From NCBI RefSeq assembly GCF_029051685.1, contig NZ_JAACFT010000013.1, positions 1-64,000 on the forward strand: 64,000 nucleotides of DNA, written 5' to 3'. Shown here in pieces: positions 25,979 to 35,727 of the stretch. Under the pieces are notes generated by a model. It had not been told where the DNA came from. It saw only the letters and a list, made by a program, of their open reading frames with translations, and did not search any database. The stretch comes from Bradyrhizobium sp. CSA207. Its GTDB lineage: Bacteria; Pseudomonadota; Alphaproteobacteria; Rhizobiales; Xanthobacteraceae. Each line of letters starts with the position of its first letter. The stretch's first letter is position 1. The position numbers and the translations under genes are program-made.

Positions 25979-26018
25979 CCGCGCCATTTGGCCTCTCGGT
26001 GAGCCAATTGCGGCGCGG
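25979..26018. other. Hairpin after the S49 peptidase gene
   Basis: CCGCGCC (25979-25985) pairs with GGCGCGG (26012-26018), and inner TTGGC pairs with GCCAA, around a short loop. It is 12 bp past the stop codon and has no T-tract, so it may be a processing or Rho-dependent stop site rather than a classical terminator. Confidence 0.4.
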
Positions 26019-26072
26019 CCCGGTCTGCGCAAGAATGTGCGTGGGGACTGAGCATTGAACAAGGATCGACCG

Positions 26073-26264
26073 ATGCCGCCGTTCGTCGCTTTCGCGGGCG
26101 TCCTAGGCGGGCTTGCCGTGGTCCGCTGGGCCTACAAGACCGCTATCCGGATCAACCAGGAGCTGGAGGAGATACGCCTGTCGCGCGTCGCCGAGGCCGC
26201 CCATATGGGGGAAATCCGGACGCTGAAACAGGACCCCGTGACCGGAGCTTACCGGCCGGGTTAG
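26073..26264 (+). CDS. Small 63-aa membrane-anchored protein
   Basis: The ATG at 26073 follows AAGGATCGACCG; a TTG 18 bp upstream is the alternative. The protein has one hydrophobic N-terminal segment (FVAFAGVLGGLAVVRWAY), a charged helix NQELEEIRLSRVAEAA and a C-terminal TLKQDPVTGAYRPG that looks like a conserved tail. It is probably a single-pass inner-membrane protein, function unknown. It stands alone between the S49 gene and a palindromic repeat. Confidence 0.68.
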   Translation: MPPFVAFAGVLGGLAVVRWAYKTAIRINQELEEIRLSRVAEAAHMGEIRTLKQDPVTGAYRPG

Positions 26265-26274
26265 GTGCCGCACC

Positions 26275-26395
26275 CGTCATGGCCCGGCTTGTCCCGGCCA
26301 TCCACGGTCTCGTCGCCTCACGAAGAACGTGGATGCCCGGGACATAGGCGAGCGAAGCGACGCCGTCCTTCGGACGGCTATGCCCGGGCATGACG
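26275..26395. repeat. Palindromic repeat, family C, with extra inner block
   Basis: Arms GTCATGGCCCGGCTTGTCCC and a right arm ending TGCCCGGGCATGACG. An additional inner piece at about 26345-26381 (GCGAGCGAAGCGACGCCGTC and TCCTTCGGACGGC) interrupts the usual centre. It lies upstream of glyQ. Confidence 0.75.
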
Positions 26396-26494
26396 GAGAG
26401 TTCGCCCGTCTCACGCCTCCCTTCGCCTTGATTCCCACCCCCGCCGTCGATACGGTCCCGCGCGATTCACCCCCCGCGAGAGCCTGATCTGACG

Positions 26495-27442
26495 ATGGAC
26501 GCCTCATTGCCCGCCCATATGCGCCCGGAACGCTCGTTCCAGGGTTTTATCCTCGCGCTCCAGCGGTTCTGGGCCGAGCAGGGCTGCGTCATCCTGCAGC
26601 CCTACGACATGGAGATGGGCGCGGGCACCTTCCATCCGGCCACCACGCTGCGCGCGCTCGGGCCAAAGCCCTGGAACGCCGCCTATGTGCAGCCCTCGCG
26701 CCGGCCCAAGGACGGCCGCTACGGCGAGAACCCGAACCGGATGCAGCACTACTACCAGTTCCAGGTGATCATGAAGCCGTCGCCGCCGAACCTTCAGGAG
26801 CTGTACCTGAAGTCGCTCGCCGCGATCGGCATCGATTCCGCCGTGCACGACATCCGCTTCGTCGAGGACGACTGGGAGAGCCCGACGCTGGGCGCCTGGG
26901 GCCTCGGCTGGGAGTGCTGGTGCGACGGCATGGAAGTGAGCCAGTTCACCTATTTCCAGCAGGTCGCGGGCTTCGAATGCGCGCCGGTCGCGGGCGAGCT
27001 CACCTATGGGCTCGAGCGCCTGGCGATGTATGTGCAGGGCGTCGACCGCGTCTACGATCTCAATTTCAACGGCCGCGACGGTGAAGCCAAGGTCACCTAT
27101 GGCGACGTCTTCCTGCAGGCCGAGCGGGAATATTCGCGGCATAATTTCGAAGTCGCCGACACCACGATGCTGTTCGAGCAGTTCAAGATGGCGGAAGCCG
27201 CCTGCAAGAAATATCTCGACGCGGGTTGGCAAAAAAATTCTGAATCGGGCAAGCGCGAGGCGCATTTGATGGCGCTGCCCGCCTATGACCAGTGCATCAA
27301 GGCGAGCCATGTCTTCAATCTGCTCGATGCGCGCGGTGTGATCTCGGTGACGGAGCGGCAGAGCTACATTTTTCGCGTGCGTGAATTGGCAAAGGCCTGC
27401 GGCGAAGCCTGGATGCACACCGAAGCGGGTGGAGCGGCCTGA
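26495..27442 (+). CDS. glyQ: Glycine-tRNA ligase alpha subunit
   Basis: A 315-residue class II aminoacyl-tRNA synthetase subunit carrying the catalytic site, of the bacterial alpha2-beta2 type. It shows [38 protein letters not shown] and [20 protein letters not shown], all diagnostic. ATG at 26495. The last base of its stop codon is the first base of the glyS ATG (TGATG), giving tight translational coupling that suits a fixed subunit ratio. Confidence 0.97.
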   Translation: MDASLPAHMRPERSFQGFILALQRFWAEQGCVILQPYDMEMGAGTFHPATTLRALGPKPWNAAYVQPSRRPKDGRYGENPNRMQHYYQFQVIMKPSPPNLQELYLKSLAAIGIDSAVHDIRFVEDDWESPTLGAWGLGWECWCDGMEVSQFTYFQQVAGFECAPVAGELTYGLERLAMYVQGVDRVYDLNFNGRDGEAKVTYGDVFLQAEREYSRHNFEVADTTMLFEQFKMAEAACKKYLDAGWQKNSESGKREAHLMALPAYDQCIKASHVFNLLDARGVISVTERQSYIFRVRELAKACGEAWMHTEAGGAA

Positions 27443-29622
27443 TGCCTGATCTTTTGCTCGAATTGTTCTCGGAAGAAATTCCCGCCCGCATGCAGGCCAA
27501 GGCGGCCGACGATCTGCGCCGCATGGTCACCGACAAGCTCGTCGCCGAAGGTCTCGTTTATGAGGGCGCGAAAGCCTTCGCAACACCGCGCCGCCTGGCG
27601 CTGACCGTGCACGGAATCCCTTCGCGCCAGCCCGATCTGAAGACCGAACGCCGCGGACCGAAAATGGGCGCGCCCGATGCGGCCGTGCAGGGCTTCCTGA
27701 AAGCGACGGGTTTGACATCGCTCGACGAAGCCAAGATCCAACGCGATCCCAAGGGCGATTTCTACATCGCGCTGATCGAGAAGCCGGGCCGCCCGGCGAT
27801 CGACGTGCTCGCCGAAATCCTCCCCGTCATCATCCGCACCTTCCCCTGGCCGAAGTCGATGCGCTGGGGTGCGCGTTCGGGCAAGCCGGGCTCGCTCAAC
27901 TGGGTGCGCCCGCTGCACGCGATCAACGCGACCTTCGGCCTTGAGACCGAAGCGCCTGATGTCGTGAAGTTTTCGGTGGACGGCATCGAGGCCGGCCAGA
28001 CCACCTATGGCCATCGCTTCATGGCACCAGCCGCGATTTCCGTGCGCCGCTTCGAAGACTACGAAGCCAAGCTGAAGGCTGCGAAGGTCATCCTCGATCC
28101 GCGGGCGCGCAAGGACATCATCCTGGCCGACGCCAGGGAGTTGGCGTTCGCACAGGGCCTTGAACTGGTCGAGGATCAGGTGCTGCTGGACGAGGTTTCG
28201 GGTCTCGTCGAATGGCCGGTCGTCATGATGGGATCGTTCGAAACAGAATTTCTCGCGATCCCCGATGAGGTGATCCGTGCCACCATCCGCAACAACCAGA
28301 AGTGCTTCGTCGTTAGGGATCCCAAGACGGGCAAGCTGACCAACAAGTTCGTCCTCACCGCCAATATCGAGGCGGCCGACGGCGGCAAGACCATCGTCGC
28401 CGGCAACGAGCGCGTCATCCGCCCGCGGCTGTCCGATGCGAAGTTCTTCTACGAGACCGACCTGAAGACGAAGCTGGAAGACCGGCTGCCGAAGTTCGAG
28501 CAGATCGTATTCCACGAGAAGCTCGGCACGCAGGCCGAGCGCATCGAGCGCATCGAACGCCTTGCGGCCGAGATCGCGCCGCTGGTCGGTGCGGATGTCG
28601 AAAAGGCCAGGCGCGCCGCGCATCTGGCGAAGGCAGATTTGCTGACCGAAGTCGTCGGCGAATTCCCGGAAGTGCAGGGGCTGATGGGCAAGTACTACGC
28701 GCTGGCTCAGGGTGAAGACGCCTCTGTCGCCGCCGCGTGTGAGGAGCACTACAAGCCGCAGGGGCCGGGAGATCGCGTGCCGACCGATCCGGTCAGCGTC
28801 GCCGTGGCGCTCGCCGACAAGATCGATACGCTGGTTGGATTCTGGGCCATCGACGAGAAGCCGACGGGCAGCAAGGACCCGTATGCGCTGCGTCGCGCGG
28901 CATTGGGGGTCATTCGGATGTTAATCTCCAACAATATCAGTCTGTCTCTCTGGGACACTTTTTCGAATTCAGTTGCGATTTACCGTCAGAGTGACAACAA
29001 GGCTGTCATTGCCGGTACCGACAAATGGCTTGAGGGAGGCAAACAAGGTGAGAGCGTACGGGAGACGCTGAAGCGAATCGCAAAGGGCCTCGGTGCGTCA
29101 GGACTTCAGGAGTTTTTTGCCGATCGCCTCAAAGTCCAGCTCCGCGAGCAGGGCGCGCGTCACGATCTCGTCGATGCCGTGTTCGCGCTCGGTGGTCAGG
29201 ACGATCTCCTGATGATCGTCCGCCGTGTCGAGGCGCTCGGCAAATTCCTCGAGAGCGACGACGGCAAGAACCTGCTCGCCGGCATCAAGCGCGCCAGCAA
29301 TATCCTTGGCATCGAGGAGAAGAAGGACAAGCGCAGCTTCGAGGGCGCGCCGGAGCCTGCGCTCTACAACCTCAGCGAGGAGAAAGCGCTGGCCAAGGCA
29401 ATCGACGAGGTCAAGGCGGAAGCCAGCGCCGCCGTCGCCAAGGAGGACTTTGCCAGCGCGATGAGCGCGATGGCAAAGCTCCGTCCGCCGGTCGATGCGT
29501 TCTTCGACAAGGTCCGGGTCAACGACGAGGACGCGAAGGTGCGCGAGAACCGCCTGAAGCTGCTCAACGAAATCCGCAGCGCCACGCGTGCAGTGGCGGA
29601 TTTCTCGAAGATCCAGGATTAA
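27442..29622 (+). CDS. glyS: Glycine-tRNA ligase beta subunit
   Basis: A 726-residue subunit needed for tRNA recognition. It begins [18 protein letters not shown] and holds [27 protein letters not shown] and an HD-like region [15 protein letters not shown]. The C-terminal part includes [20 protein letters not shown] and an anticodon-binding-type tail. One stretch, nt about 28917-29085 (residues about 493-548), is visibly AT-richer with codons such as TTA that neighbours avoid, and encodes a divergent surface-like sequence ([20 protein letters not shown]). The rest is normal. Confidence 0.96.
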   Translation: MPDLLLELFSEEIPARMQAKAADDLRRMVTDKLVAEGLVYEGAKAFATPRRLALTVHGIPSRQPDLKTERRGPKMGAPDAAVQGFLKATGLTSLDEAKIQRDPKGDFYIALIEKPGRPAIDVLAEILPVIIRTFPWPKSMRWGARSGKPGSLNWVRPLHAINATFGLETEAPDVVKFSVDGIEAGQTTYGHRFMAPAAISVRRFEDYEAKLKAAKVILDPRARKDIILADARELAFAQGLELVEDQVLLDEVSGLVEWPVVMMGSFETEFLAIPDEVIRATIRNNQKCFVVRDPKTGKLTNKFVLTANIEAADGGKTIVAGNERVIRPRLSDAKFFYETDLKTKLEDRLPKFEQIVFHEKLGTQAERIERIERLAAEIAPLVGADVEKARRAAHLAKADLLTEVVGEFPEVQGLMGKYYALAQGEDASVAAACEEHYKPQGPGDRVPTDPVSVAVALADKIDTLVGFWAIDEKPTGSKDPYALRRAALGVIRMLISNNISLSLWDTFSNSVAIYRQSDNKAVIAGTDKWLEGGKQGESVRETLKRIAKGLGASGLQEFFADRLKVQLREQGARHDLVDAVFALGGQDDLLMIVRRVEALGKFLESDDGKNLLAGIKRASNILGIEEKKDKRSFEGAPEPALYNLSEEKALAKAIDEVKAEASAAVAKEDFASAMSAMAKLRPPVDAFFDKVRVNDEDAKVRENRLKLLNEIRSATRAVADFSKIQD

Positions 29623-29641
29623 CTGCGCAACAATTGAGCCT

Positions 29642-29746
29642 GTCATTCCGGAGCGCGCGAAGCGCCAGCCCGGAATCCATTCATCGTCATGCGCTGTGGC
29701 CCGATGGATTCCGGGCCCATGCCTTCGGCATGTCCCGGAATGACGG
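29642..29746. repeat. Palindromic repeat, family E
   Basis: TGTCATTCCGGAGCGCGCGA at the left and GTCCCGGAATGACGG at the right, with inner CGGAATCCAT and ATGGATTCCGGG. It lies 20 bp beyond the glyS stop and before a minus-strand terminator. Confidence 0.75.
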
Positions 29747-29767
29747 CGGTTAGCGTTGGCGTACGGC

Positions 29768-29790
29768 AAAAAACCCCGCCCGGCGGGGGG
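29768..29790 (-). terminator. Rho-independent terminator for the DUF1236 gene
   Basis: On the minus strand CCCCGCC and GGCGGGG form a stem with almost no loop, followed by TTTTTT. It lies about 80 bp beyond the stop of the minus-strand DUF1236 gene and faces the convergent glyS transcript. Confidence 0.72.
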
Positions 29791-29871
29791 AGGACCGGGC
29801 AGGGCCTGATGTCCGATTTAAACTGCATGCGCCAGTCTCGATCGGCGCGCCGGACATCGAGTTGAACTGGA

Positions 29872-30225
29872 TTAGTCCAGCACCTCGACGATGCGTCGCG
29901 AGCGCGGCTCGACCAGCACGGTCTCGCCGTTCACGACGGTGTAGCGGTAGGTGGTGGCGCCGAAACGCTGCGGGACGTCATAATAAGTGACGCCGGCATC
30001 GGGTAAGGTGGCACCGACCACCACGCGACCCGGAATGCTGAAAGCCGGCACACGTTGTTCGACGACATAGTCGCGGAAAGCCGGCCGCTGTTCGACCGCG
30101 ATGGTCGGGCCGCTGTCGACCACGGCGGGCGCGCGGCCCACCGTGACATCGCTTTGCGCCTGCGCCGCAACGGGCGAGCCAATCGCGGCCGCGAGCGCTG
30201 CAAGAGCAAGAATCCTGTTCCGCAT
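29872..30225 (-). CDS. Secreted DUF1236-like protein
   Basis: A 117-residue exported protein. The signal peptide ILALAALAAAIGSPVAAQAQ is followed by a mature domain with AFRDYVVEQRVPAF, VVVGATLPDAGVTYYDVP and YRYTVVNGETVLVEPRSRRI, the pattern of DUF1236 proteins of rhizobia. The ATG at 30225 has AAGGAG upstream, which decides it against a longer frame from 30321. It is probably periplasmic; function unknown. A Rho-independent terminator follows it. Confidence 0.85.
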   Translation of the reverse strand: MRNRILALAALAAAIGSPVAAQAQSDVTVGRAPAVVDSGPTIAVEQRPAFRDYVVEQRVPAFSIPGRVVVGATLPDAGVTYYDVPQRFGATTYRYTVVNGETVLVEPRSRRIVEVLD

Positions 30226-30455
30226 AGGCAACTCCTTCGACGTGATTTTCGGGAAGCGCCAGTGGCGCGACTGGTTGCCAATGCATGCGTCCAGGCAATG
30301 TTCCGGCAAATGCGCGGTCACATTCGAGGCAATTTCAGGCAGTTTTCGCGAAGCGTGGAACCCGCGCCACCCCTAACGCGTCTCTCTCCGCGGAACCAGG
30401 GCCGCTATGATCCGCCCGCGATTCGTCTCAAGTCCACGCCACAGAAAGATAATTC

Positions 30456-30611
30456 ATGCACATCACCGTCGCCCACATTTCGCCAATCCTATCGCTGATT
30501 GCGGGCGTGCTCATCCTGATCATGCCGCGGCTCCTCAATCTGATCGTCGCGATCTTTCTCATCATAAATGGTGCGATCGGGCTCGGATTGTTGAAGTGGC
30601 TCCATCTCTAG
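30456..30611 (+). CDS. DUF3096 small membrane protein
   Basis: A 51-residue protein starting MHITVAHISPILSLIAGVLI, with two hydrophobic segments separated by PRLLN. The second, IVAIFLIINGAIGLGLL, ends close to the stop. The pattern (HISPILSLIAGVLILIMP then a short turn and a second helix with NG) fits DUF3096. ATG at 30456 with an AG-rich stretch AGAAAGAT upstream. It is a hairpin-type inner-membrane microprotein of unknown role, 95 bp upstream of ppdK and not in its frame. Confidence 0.72.
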   Translation: MHITVAHISPILSLIAGVLILIMPRLLNLIVAIFLIINGAIGLGLLKWLHL

Positions 30612-30706
30612 GCCTTCATTTTCCGGAACTCTTCGACTTGCGCGCGCCCGTCCAAAGTGGTGTAAGCGCGCGATTTCCCATTCCTCTCGCAGGTTGTGTG
30701 CAAGCT

Positions 30707-33670
30707 ATGGCCAAAGCCGCCTCGAAGCCCAATAAAACTCCAGCGAAAATGCCAGCGAAATCAAAGTCCTCCGCCAAGGCGAAAGCTGCGCCGGCGGCTC
30801 GCAAGGCGCTCTCCAAGAGCGCCCCGAAGCCGGTCGCCAAGCCTGTAGCCAAGCCTGTAGCCAAGCCTGTTGCCAAGCCGGCTGCGAAGCCCGCCGCGAA
30901 GGCTGCGACCAAGCCGGCCGCGCCGAAGGTTGCCGCTAAAACCGCGCCCATCAAGCCAGCACTGGGCAAGGCGGCGCCCGTCGCAGCCAAGGCCGGCAAG
31001 TGGGTCTATACGTTCGGTGACGGCAAGGCCGAGGGCAGCGCCGAGATGCGCGACCTGCTCGGCGGCAAGGGCGCCAACCTCGCCGAGATGGCCAATCTCG
31101 GGCTGCCGGTGCCTCCGGGCTTCACCATACCGACCTCGGTCTGCACCTACTTCTATGCACACGACAAGAGCTATCCGAAGGAGTTGCAGTCACAGGTTGA
31201 GAAGGCGCTCGACTATGTCGGCAAGTTGACCGGCAAGGTGTTCGGCGACGGCAAGAACCCGCTGCTGGTCTCGGTGCGCTCCGGCGGCCGGGCCTCGATG
31301 CCGGGAATGATGGACACCGTGCTCAATCTCGGCCTCAACGACGAGACGGTGGAAGCGCTGTCGGAGCTCTCGGGCGATCGCCGCTTCGCCTATGACAGCT
31401 ATCGTCGCTTCATCACCATGTATTCCGACGTGGTGCTCGGGTTCGAGCATCATCACTTCGAGGAGATCCTCGATACCTTCAAGGACAGCCAGGGCTACAC
31501 GCTCGACACCGACCTGTCCGCCGAGGACTGGGTCGAACTGGTCGGCAAATACAAGGACGCTGTCGCGCGCGAAATCGGCAAGGATTTTCCGCAGGATCCG
31601 CACGACCAGCTCTGGGGCGCGATTGGTGCCGTGTTCTCCTCCTGGATGAACACGCGCGCGGTGACTTACCGCAAGCTGCACGACATTCCGGAATCCTGGG
31701 GCACCGCGGTCAATGTGCAGGCCATGGTGTTCGGCAACATGGGCGAAACGTCGGCCACCGGCGTTGCCTTCACCCGCAATCCCTCGACCGGCGAGAGCAA
31801 GCTCTATGGCGAGTTCCTGATCAACGCGCAGGGTGAAGATGTGGTCGCGGGCATCCGCACGCCGCAGGACATCACCGAAGACGCGCGGAAGGAGTCGGGT
31901 TCCGACAAGGCGTCGATGGAATCGGCGATGCCAGAGGCCTTCAAGGAGCTGAGGCGGATCTACACGCTGCTCGAGAAGCATTACCGCGACATGCAGGACA
32001 TGGAATTCACGGTCGAGCAGGGCAAACTCTGGATGCTGCAGACCCGCGGCGGCAAGCGTACCGCCAAGGCGGCGCTGCGCATCGCGGTCGAGCTCGCCAA
32101 TGAAGGCCTGATCACCAAGAAGGAAGCGGTGACGCGGATCGATCCCGCCTCGCTCGACCAGCTGCTGCATCCGACCATCGATCCCGACGCCAAGCGCGAC
32201 GTGATCGCGACCGGCTTGCCCGCCTCGCCCGGTGCTGCCTCCGGCGAGATCGTGTTCTCTTCAGATGAAGCGGCAAAGCTTCAGGCCGACGGGCGCAAGG
32301 TCATTCTGGTCCGGATCGAGACCAGCCCCGAAGACATCCACGGCATGCACGCCGCCGAAGGCATCTTGACCACCCGCGGCGGCATGACCTCGCATGCGGC
32401 GGTGGTCGCGCGCGGCATGGGCAAGCCCTGCGTCTCCGGCTGCGGCACCATCCGCGTCGATTACGGCCGCGGCACCATGAGCATCGGCTCGCGCACCTTC
32501 AAGACCGGCGACGTCATCACCATCGACGGCTCGCTCGGCCAGGTGCTCGCCGGCCGCATGCCGATGATCGAGCCGGAGCTCTCCGGCGAGTTCGGCACGC
32601 TGATGAAATGGGCCGACCAGGTCCGCAAGATCGGCGTTCGCGTCAACGGAGATACGCCGGATGACGCCCGCACCGCGATCAAGTTCGGCGCGGAAGGCAT
32701 CGGTCTGTGCCGCACCGAGCACATGTTCTTCGAGGAGACGCGCATCCGCACGGTGCGTGAGATGATCCTTTCCGAGGACGAGCAGTCCCGCCGCGCCGCG
32801 CTCGCCAAGCTGTTGCCGATGCAGCGTGCCGACTTCGTCGAGCTGTTCGAGATCATGAAGGGCCTGCCCGTCACGATCCGCTTGCTTGATCCGCCGTTGC
32901 ACGAGTTCCTGCCGCACACCCATGCCGAGGTCGAGGAAGTGGCGCGCGCCATGAACACCGATCCGCGCCGGCTGGCCGACCGCGCGCGCGAGCTGTCGGA
33001 GTTCAATCCGATGCTCGGCTTCCGCGGCTGCCGCATCGCGATCGCCTATCCGGAGATCGCCGAGATGCAGGCGCGTGCGATCTTCGAAGCCGCTGTCGAG
33101 GCCGAGAAGCGCACCGGCAAGGCCGTGGGCCTCGAGGTGATGGTGCCGCTGATCGCGACCAAGATGGAGCTCGACCTCGTCAAGGCGCGCATCGACGCCA
33201 CCGCGAAGGCGGTGATGCGCGACACCAACACCAAGCTCGCCTATCAGGTCGGTACCATGATCGAGCTGCCGCGCGCCTGCCTGCTCGCGGCCGAGATCGC
33301 GCAGTCCGCGGAGTTCTTCTCCTTCGGCACCAACGATCTGACGCAGACCACCTACGGCATCAGTCGCGACGATGCGGCGAGCTTCCTCGGGACCTATGTG
33401 TCCAAGGGGATTCTCCCGATCGATCCTTTCGTCGCGCTCGACCAGGAAGGCGTCGGCGAGCTTGTCAAGATCGGCGTTGCACGCGGCCGCAAGACGCGCC
33501 CCTCGCTCAAGGTCGGCATTTGCGGCGAGCACGGCGGCGATCCGGCTTCGGTCGCGTTCTGCCACACGATCGGCCTCGACTACGTCTCCTGCTCGCCCTA
33601 CCGCGTGCCGATCGCTCGTCTCGCCGCCGCGCAAGCCGCGCTCGGCAAGGCGGTTGCGAGCCAGGCGTAA
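30707..33670 (+). CDS. ppdK: Pyruvate, phosphate dikinase with lysine-rich N-terminal tail
   Basis: A 987-residue enzyme interconverting pyruvate, ATP and phosphate with PEP, AMP and pyrophosphate. After a tail of about 97 residues come the ATP-grasp part (GGKGANLAEMANLGLPVPPG), the phosphohistidine domain with His563 in GGMTSHAAVVARGMGKPCVSG, and the PEP barrel with EGIGLCRTEHMF and the catalytic Cys939 in GICGEHGGDP. The tail is built of K/A/P repeats (KPVAKPVAKPVAKPAAK) encoded by a 12-bp tandem repeat, and is not part of the usual about 880-residue enzyme. The ATG at 30707 is the first with this tail. A strong terminator follows. Confidence 0.95.
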   Translation: MAKAASKPNKTPAKMPAKSKSSAKAKAAPAARKALSKSAPKPVAKPVAKPVAKPVAKPAAKPAAKAATKPAAPKVAAKTAPIKPALGKAAPVAAKAGKWVYTFGDGKAEGSAEMRDLLGGKGANLAEMANLGLPVPPGFTIPTSVCTYFYAHDKSYPKELQSQVEKALDYVGKLTGKVFGDGKNPLLVSVRSGGRASMPGMMDTVLNLGLNDETVEALSELSGDRRFAYDSYRRFITMYSDVVLGFEHHHFEEILDTFKDSQGYTLDTDLSAEDWVELVGKYKDAVAREIGKDFPQDPHDQLWGAIGAVFSSWMNTRAVTYRKLHDIPESWGTAVNVQAMVFGNMGETSATGVAFTRNPSTGESKLYGEFLINAQGEDVVAGIRTPQDITEDARKESGSDKASMESAMPEAFKELRRIYTLLEKHYRDMQDMEFTVEQGKLWMLQTRGGKRTAKAALRIAVELANEGLITKKEAVTRIDPASLDQLLHPTIDPDAKRDVIATGLPASPGAASGEIVFSSDEAAKLQADGRKVILVRIETSPEDIHGMHAAEGILTTRGGMTSHAAVVARGMGKPCVSGCGTIRVDYGRGTMSIGSRTFKTGDVITIDGSLGQVLAGRMPMIEPELSGEFGTLMKWADQVRKIGVRVNGDTPDDARTAIKFGAEGIGLCRTEHMFFEETRIRTVREMILSEDEQSRRAALAKLLPMQRADFVELFEIMKGLPVTIRLLDPPLHEFLPHTHAEVEEVARAMNTDPRRLADRARELSEFNPMLGFRGCRIAIAYPEIAEMQARAIFEAAVEAEKRTGKAVGLEVMVPLIATKMELDLVKARIDATAKAVMRDTNTKLAYQVGTMIELPRACLLAAEIAQSAEFFSFGTNDLTQTTYGISRDDAASFLGTYVSKGILPIDPFVALDQEGVGELVKIGVARGRKTRPSLKVGICGEHGGDPASVAFCHTIGLDYVSCSPYRVPIARLAAAQAALGKAVASQA
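30836..30883 (+). repeat. 12-bp coding tandem repeat in ppdK
   Basis: Four consecutive units of GCCAAGCCTGTA or close variants encode the K-P-V-A repeats of the PpdK tail. Units 1 and 2 are identical; units 3 and 4 diverge at the end. It is likely to vary in number between strains by slippage. Confidence 0.8.
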
Positions 33671-33697
33671 GCAAACACCGAGACAACAGTTGAGAAA

Positions 33698-33724
33698 GAG
33701 GCGGGGCCAAACCCCGCCTCTTTT
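33698..33724 (+). terminator. Rho-independent terminator of ppdK
   Basis: GAGGCGGGG and CCCCGCCTC form a perfect 9-bp stem around a 5-nt CCAAA loop, followed by TTTT. It begins 27 bp after the ppdK stop. Confidence 0.88.
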
Positions 33725-33750
33725 CATTTGAGACGATGCTCTCGCCACAC

Positions 33751-33837
33751 CGTCGTTGCGAGCGTAGCGAAGCAATCCAGAATCTCTCCGCGGCGGCAGA
33801 CTGGATTGCTTCGTCGCAAGTGCTCCTCGCAATGACG
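33751..33837. repeat. Palindromic intergenic repeat, family B
   Basis: Arms CGTCGTTGCGAGCGTAGCGA and CTCCTCGCAATGACG with inner GCAATCCAGA and TCTCTCCGCGGCGGCAGACT. It lies just beyond the ppdK terminator and is a diverged copy of the repeats at 15840 and 55656. Confidence 0.8.
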
Positions 33838-34129
33838 ATATGGAAGCACTTCGTGCAACATCGGGAACCGCACGCGTCCTGTAACGATACGTGCGCGCAA
33901 GGGTTCCTTCACCATTCGCGTTGACCGCTTGTTTACCGTTTCGCGTCGGCGGAAATTTACCAACGCGCGCAATCGCCCCGTGAAAACACCAGCGATCGCT
34001 TGAGTGTGCCTCGTGCGCAACGTCGATTAACGCCCCGGCAACCTAAATTAGATACTTACGATAAAGATCGAATTGCACGGATGTACTGCGGCTCGATCTT
34101 ACTGGCGTAAGCGTAGCGTGAGCGTATCG

Positions 34130-35584
34130 ATGTTTTTGTTGCGTAACCATCCGAAGGGCGCGCGGTTCGCGTCCTTCGGCATCGGTCTCTGCATCTTCGC
34201 ATTGATGCCGAGAGAGACCGGCTATCAGGACATTGCTTCGCTGCTGGCGCGTCAGCCCGGCGTCGCCGAGCGCTGGCAGAAGCAGGTGTTTTCTGCGGCG
34301 TCCTCGATTCAGCTCGCCACCTACAGTTTTTCCCGCCCGATCGGGACCTCGGTTCCGCAGAGCCCGATGGTTCGTCTCGCGAGCCTTGACGGCCGCGACG
34401 TCACCGGCTCCATCACGCGCAATCCGGCGCTGCAGGCGCCGCCGCGCTACCAGGCCTCCGACTTTCCCAAGGTCGATCGCTCCATGAAGGGTGATCGCCT
34501 TGCCACGGCCACACCGGCGCCCGGGTCTGCCGAGACGGCCGCGCCGCCCACGCCCGCCCAGCAAGATCCCGCGACCTCCAACAGCTCGGTGTTCGGCGCC
34601 AAGACTGCGGCATTGCCGCAGGCGATGTCGCCGGAATCCGCAGCCGCGCTCGATCCCGAGCTCCAGGAAGCGCTGCGCGCGCCGCCACTGCCGCAATATT
34701 CCGTTGCGCCAGAGGCCAGCAACACCGCGCGCGCATTCGCGGTTCAGCCACTGGAGGCGCTGAAGCGGGCCACCGCACCGGCCGCGCCGCCGCGAGATCC
34801 TTTCAGCGTCAAGACCTCGAACCTGTTCTTCGGCAGCTCCTCGCTTGGCGGCAATCTCGAAAGCATCGAGAGCTGGCAACCCGGCGCCGAGCCGCTGATC
34901 GTGATGGCCGATCCTGACATGAAGGTGACGGCCTCACTGTCGCCACCGTCGGAGGACATTGCCAAGGACGTCGAAAGCGGCGAAAGCGTCGCGCCGAAGG
35001 GCGAGGTCAACGCCGACAACCAGCGCGCCAAGTCACCGGCGGAACGGCTCGCGCTCGACGGCAAGTCTCGCGCGAAGTCCGAGAAGTGTCTCGCCGAGGC
35101 CGTCTATTTCGAATCGCGCGGCGAGGCCGTGCGCGGACAGATGGCGGTCGCCCAAGTGGTGATGAACCGCGTGTTCTCCGGCAAATATCCAGACACCGTG
35201 TGCGGCGTGGTCTATCAGAACAAGTATCGCCATTTTGCCTGCCAGTTCACCTTCGCCTGCGACAACAATCCCGACGTGATCCGCGAGCCGGAGATGTGGG
35301 AGCGCGCCAAGAAGATTTCGAAGGCGATGCTGGACGGTCAGATCTGGCTGCCCGAGGTCGGCAAGTCGACGCACTACCACGCCTATTGGGTGCGTCCGTC
35401 CTGGGTCGCCGAGATGAAGAAGATGTACAAGTTCGGCGTCCACACCTTCTACCGGCCGCGCAAGTGGGGCGACGGCAGCGAGGAGCCGAGCTGGGGCACC
35501 CCGGCGCAGACCGCAGCGCTCTCGGCGGAGCTCGCGCAGGAAGCCAGGAGCTCCGCCGAGATGGGCGTGAGCGAACGGCGGTAG
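34130..35584 (+). CDS. SleB-like cell wall hydrolase
   Basis: A 484-residue protein. A short N-terminal hydrophobic segment (FASFGIGLCIFALM) suggests export or anchoring. Residues about 60-330 are a low-complexity Ala/Pro/Ser-rich linker. The C-terminal hydrolase domain (Hydrolase_2, SleB type) begins near EKCLAEAVYFESRGEAVRGQ, whose first glutamate is the expected catalytic acid, and continues AVAQVVMNRV and YRHFACQFTFACD. The ATG at 34130 is chosen at the hydrophobic segment. By family it cleaves peptidoglycan; in a non-sporulating host this means wall remodelling. Confidence 0.87.
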   Translation: MFLLRNHPKGARFASFGIGLCIFALMPRETGYQDIASLLARQPGVAERWQKQVFSAASSIQLATYSFSRPIGTSVPQSPMVRLASLDGRDVTGSITRNPALQAPPRYQASDFPKVDRSMKGDRLATATPAPGSAETAAPPTPAQQDPATSNSSVFGAKTAALPQAMSPESAAALDPELQEALRAPPLPQYSVAPEASNTARAFAVQPLEALKRATAPAAPPRDPFSVKTSNLFFGSSSLGGNLESIESWQPGAEPLIVMADPDMKVTASLSPPSEDIAKDVESGESVAPKGEVNADNQRAKSPAERLALDGKSRAKSEKCLAEAVYFESRGEAVRGQMAVAQVVMNRVFSGKYPDTVCGVVYQNKYRHFACQFTFACDNNPDVIREPEMWERAKKISKAMLDGQIWLPEVGKSTHYHAYWVRPSWVAEMKKMYKFGVHTFYRPRKWGDGSEEPSWGTPAQTAALSAELAQEARSSAEMGVSERR

Positions 35585-35627
35585 TTCTCTTCACCTCGCC
35601 TCGCTTGCGGGCGCATTCGGAAGAGGT

Positions 35628-35713
35628 CGTCATGCCCGGGCTTGTCCCGGGCATCCACGTTCTTCGTGCCGCGCGGCAAGTCGTGGATGGCCGGGACAAG
35701 CCCGGCCATGACG
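35628..35713. repeat. Palindromic intergenic repeat, family C
   Basis: Arms GTCATGCCCGGGCTTGTCCC and GGGACAAGCCCGGCCATGAC around ATCCACGTTCTTCGTGCCG. It lies between convergent sleB-like and nadC genes. Its left half is nearly identical to the repeat at 51231. Confidence 0.82.
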
Positions 35714-35727
35714 GGAGGGGGCACCCA

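Noticed and set aside
26400..26494. Riboswitch or T-box-like leader before glyQ
   Set aside because: The 95 bp between the family C repeat and the ATG show no conserved glycine-riboswitch or T-box elements, and T-boxes are not expected in this group.
29872..30321. Longer start for the DUF1236 gene at 30321
   Set aside because: The ATG at 30225 has AAGGAG just upstream and begins the signal peptide; the extra 32 residues would precede it.
30836..30883. Short direct repeats as a possible CRISPR remnant
   Set aside because: The 12-bp units are contiguous, in frame and encode the K-P-V-A tail of PpdK; there are no spacers or cas genes.
32261..33832. 523-aa minus-strand frame opposite ppdK
   Set aside because: Antisense shadow of a strongly conserved enzyme; composition is Arg/Ala/Asp/His-rich with no family pattern.
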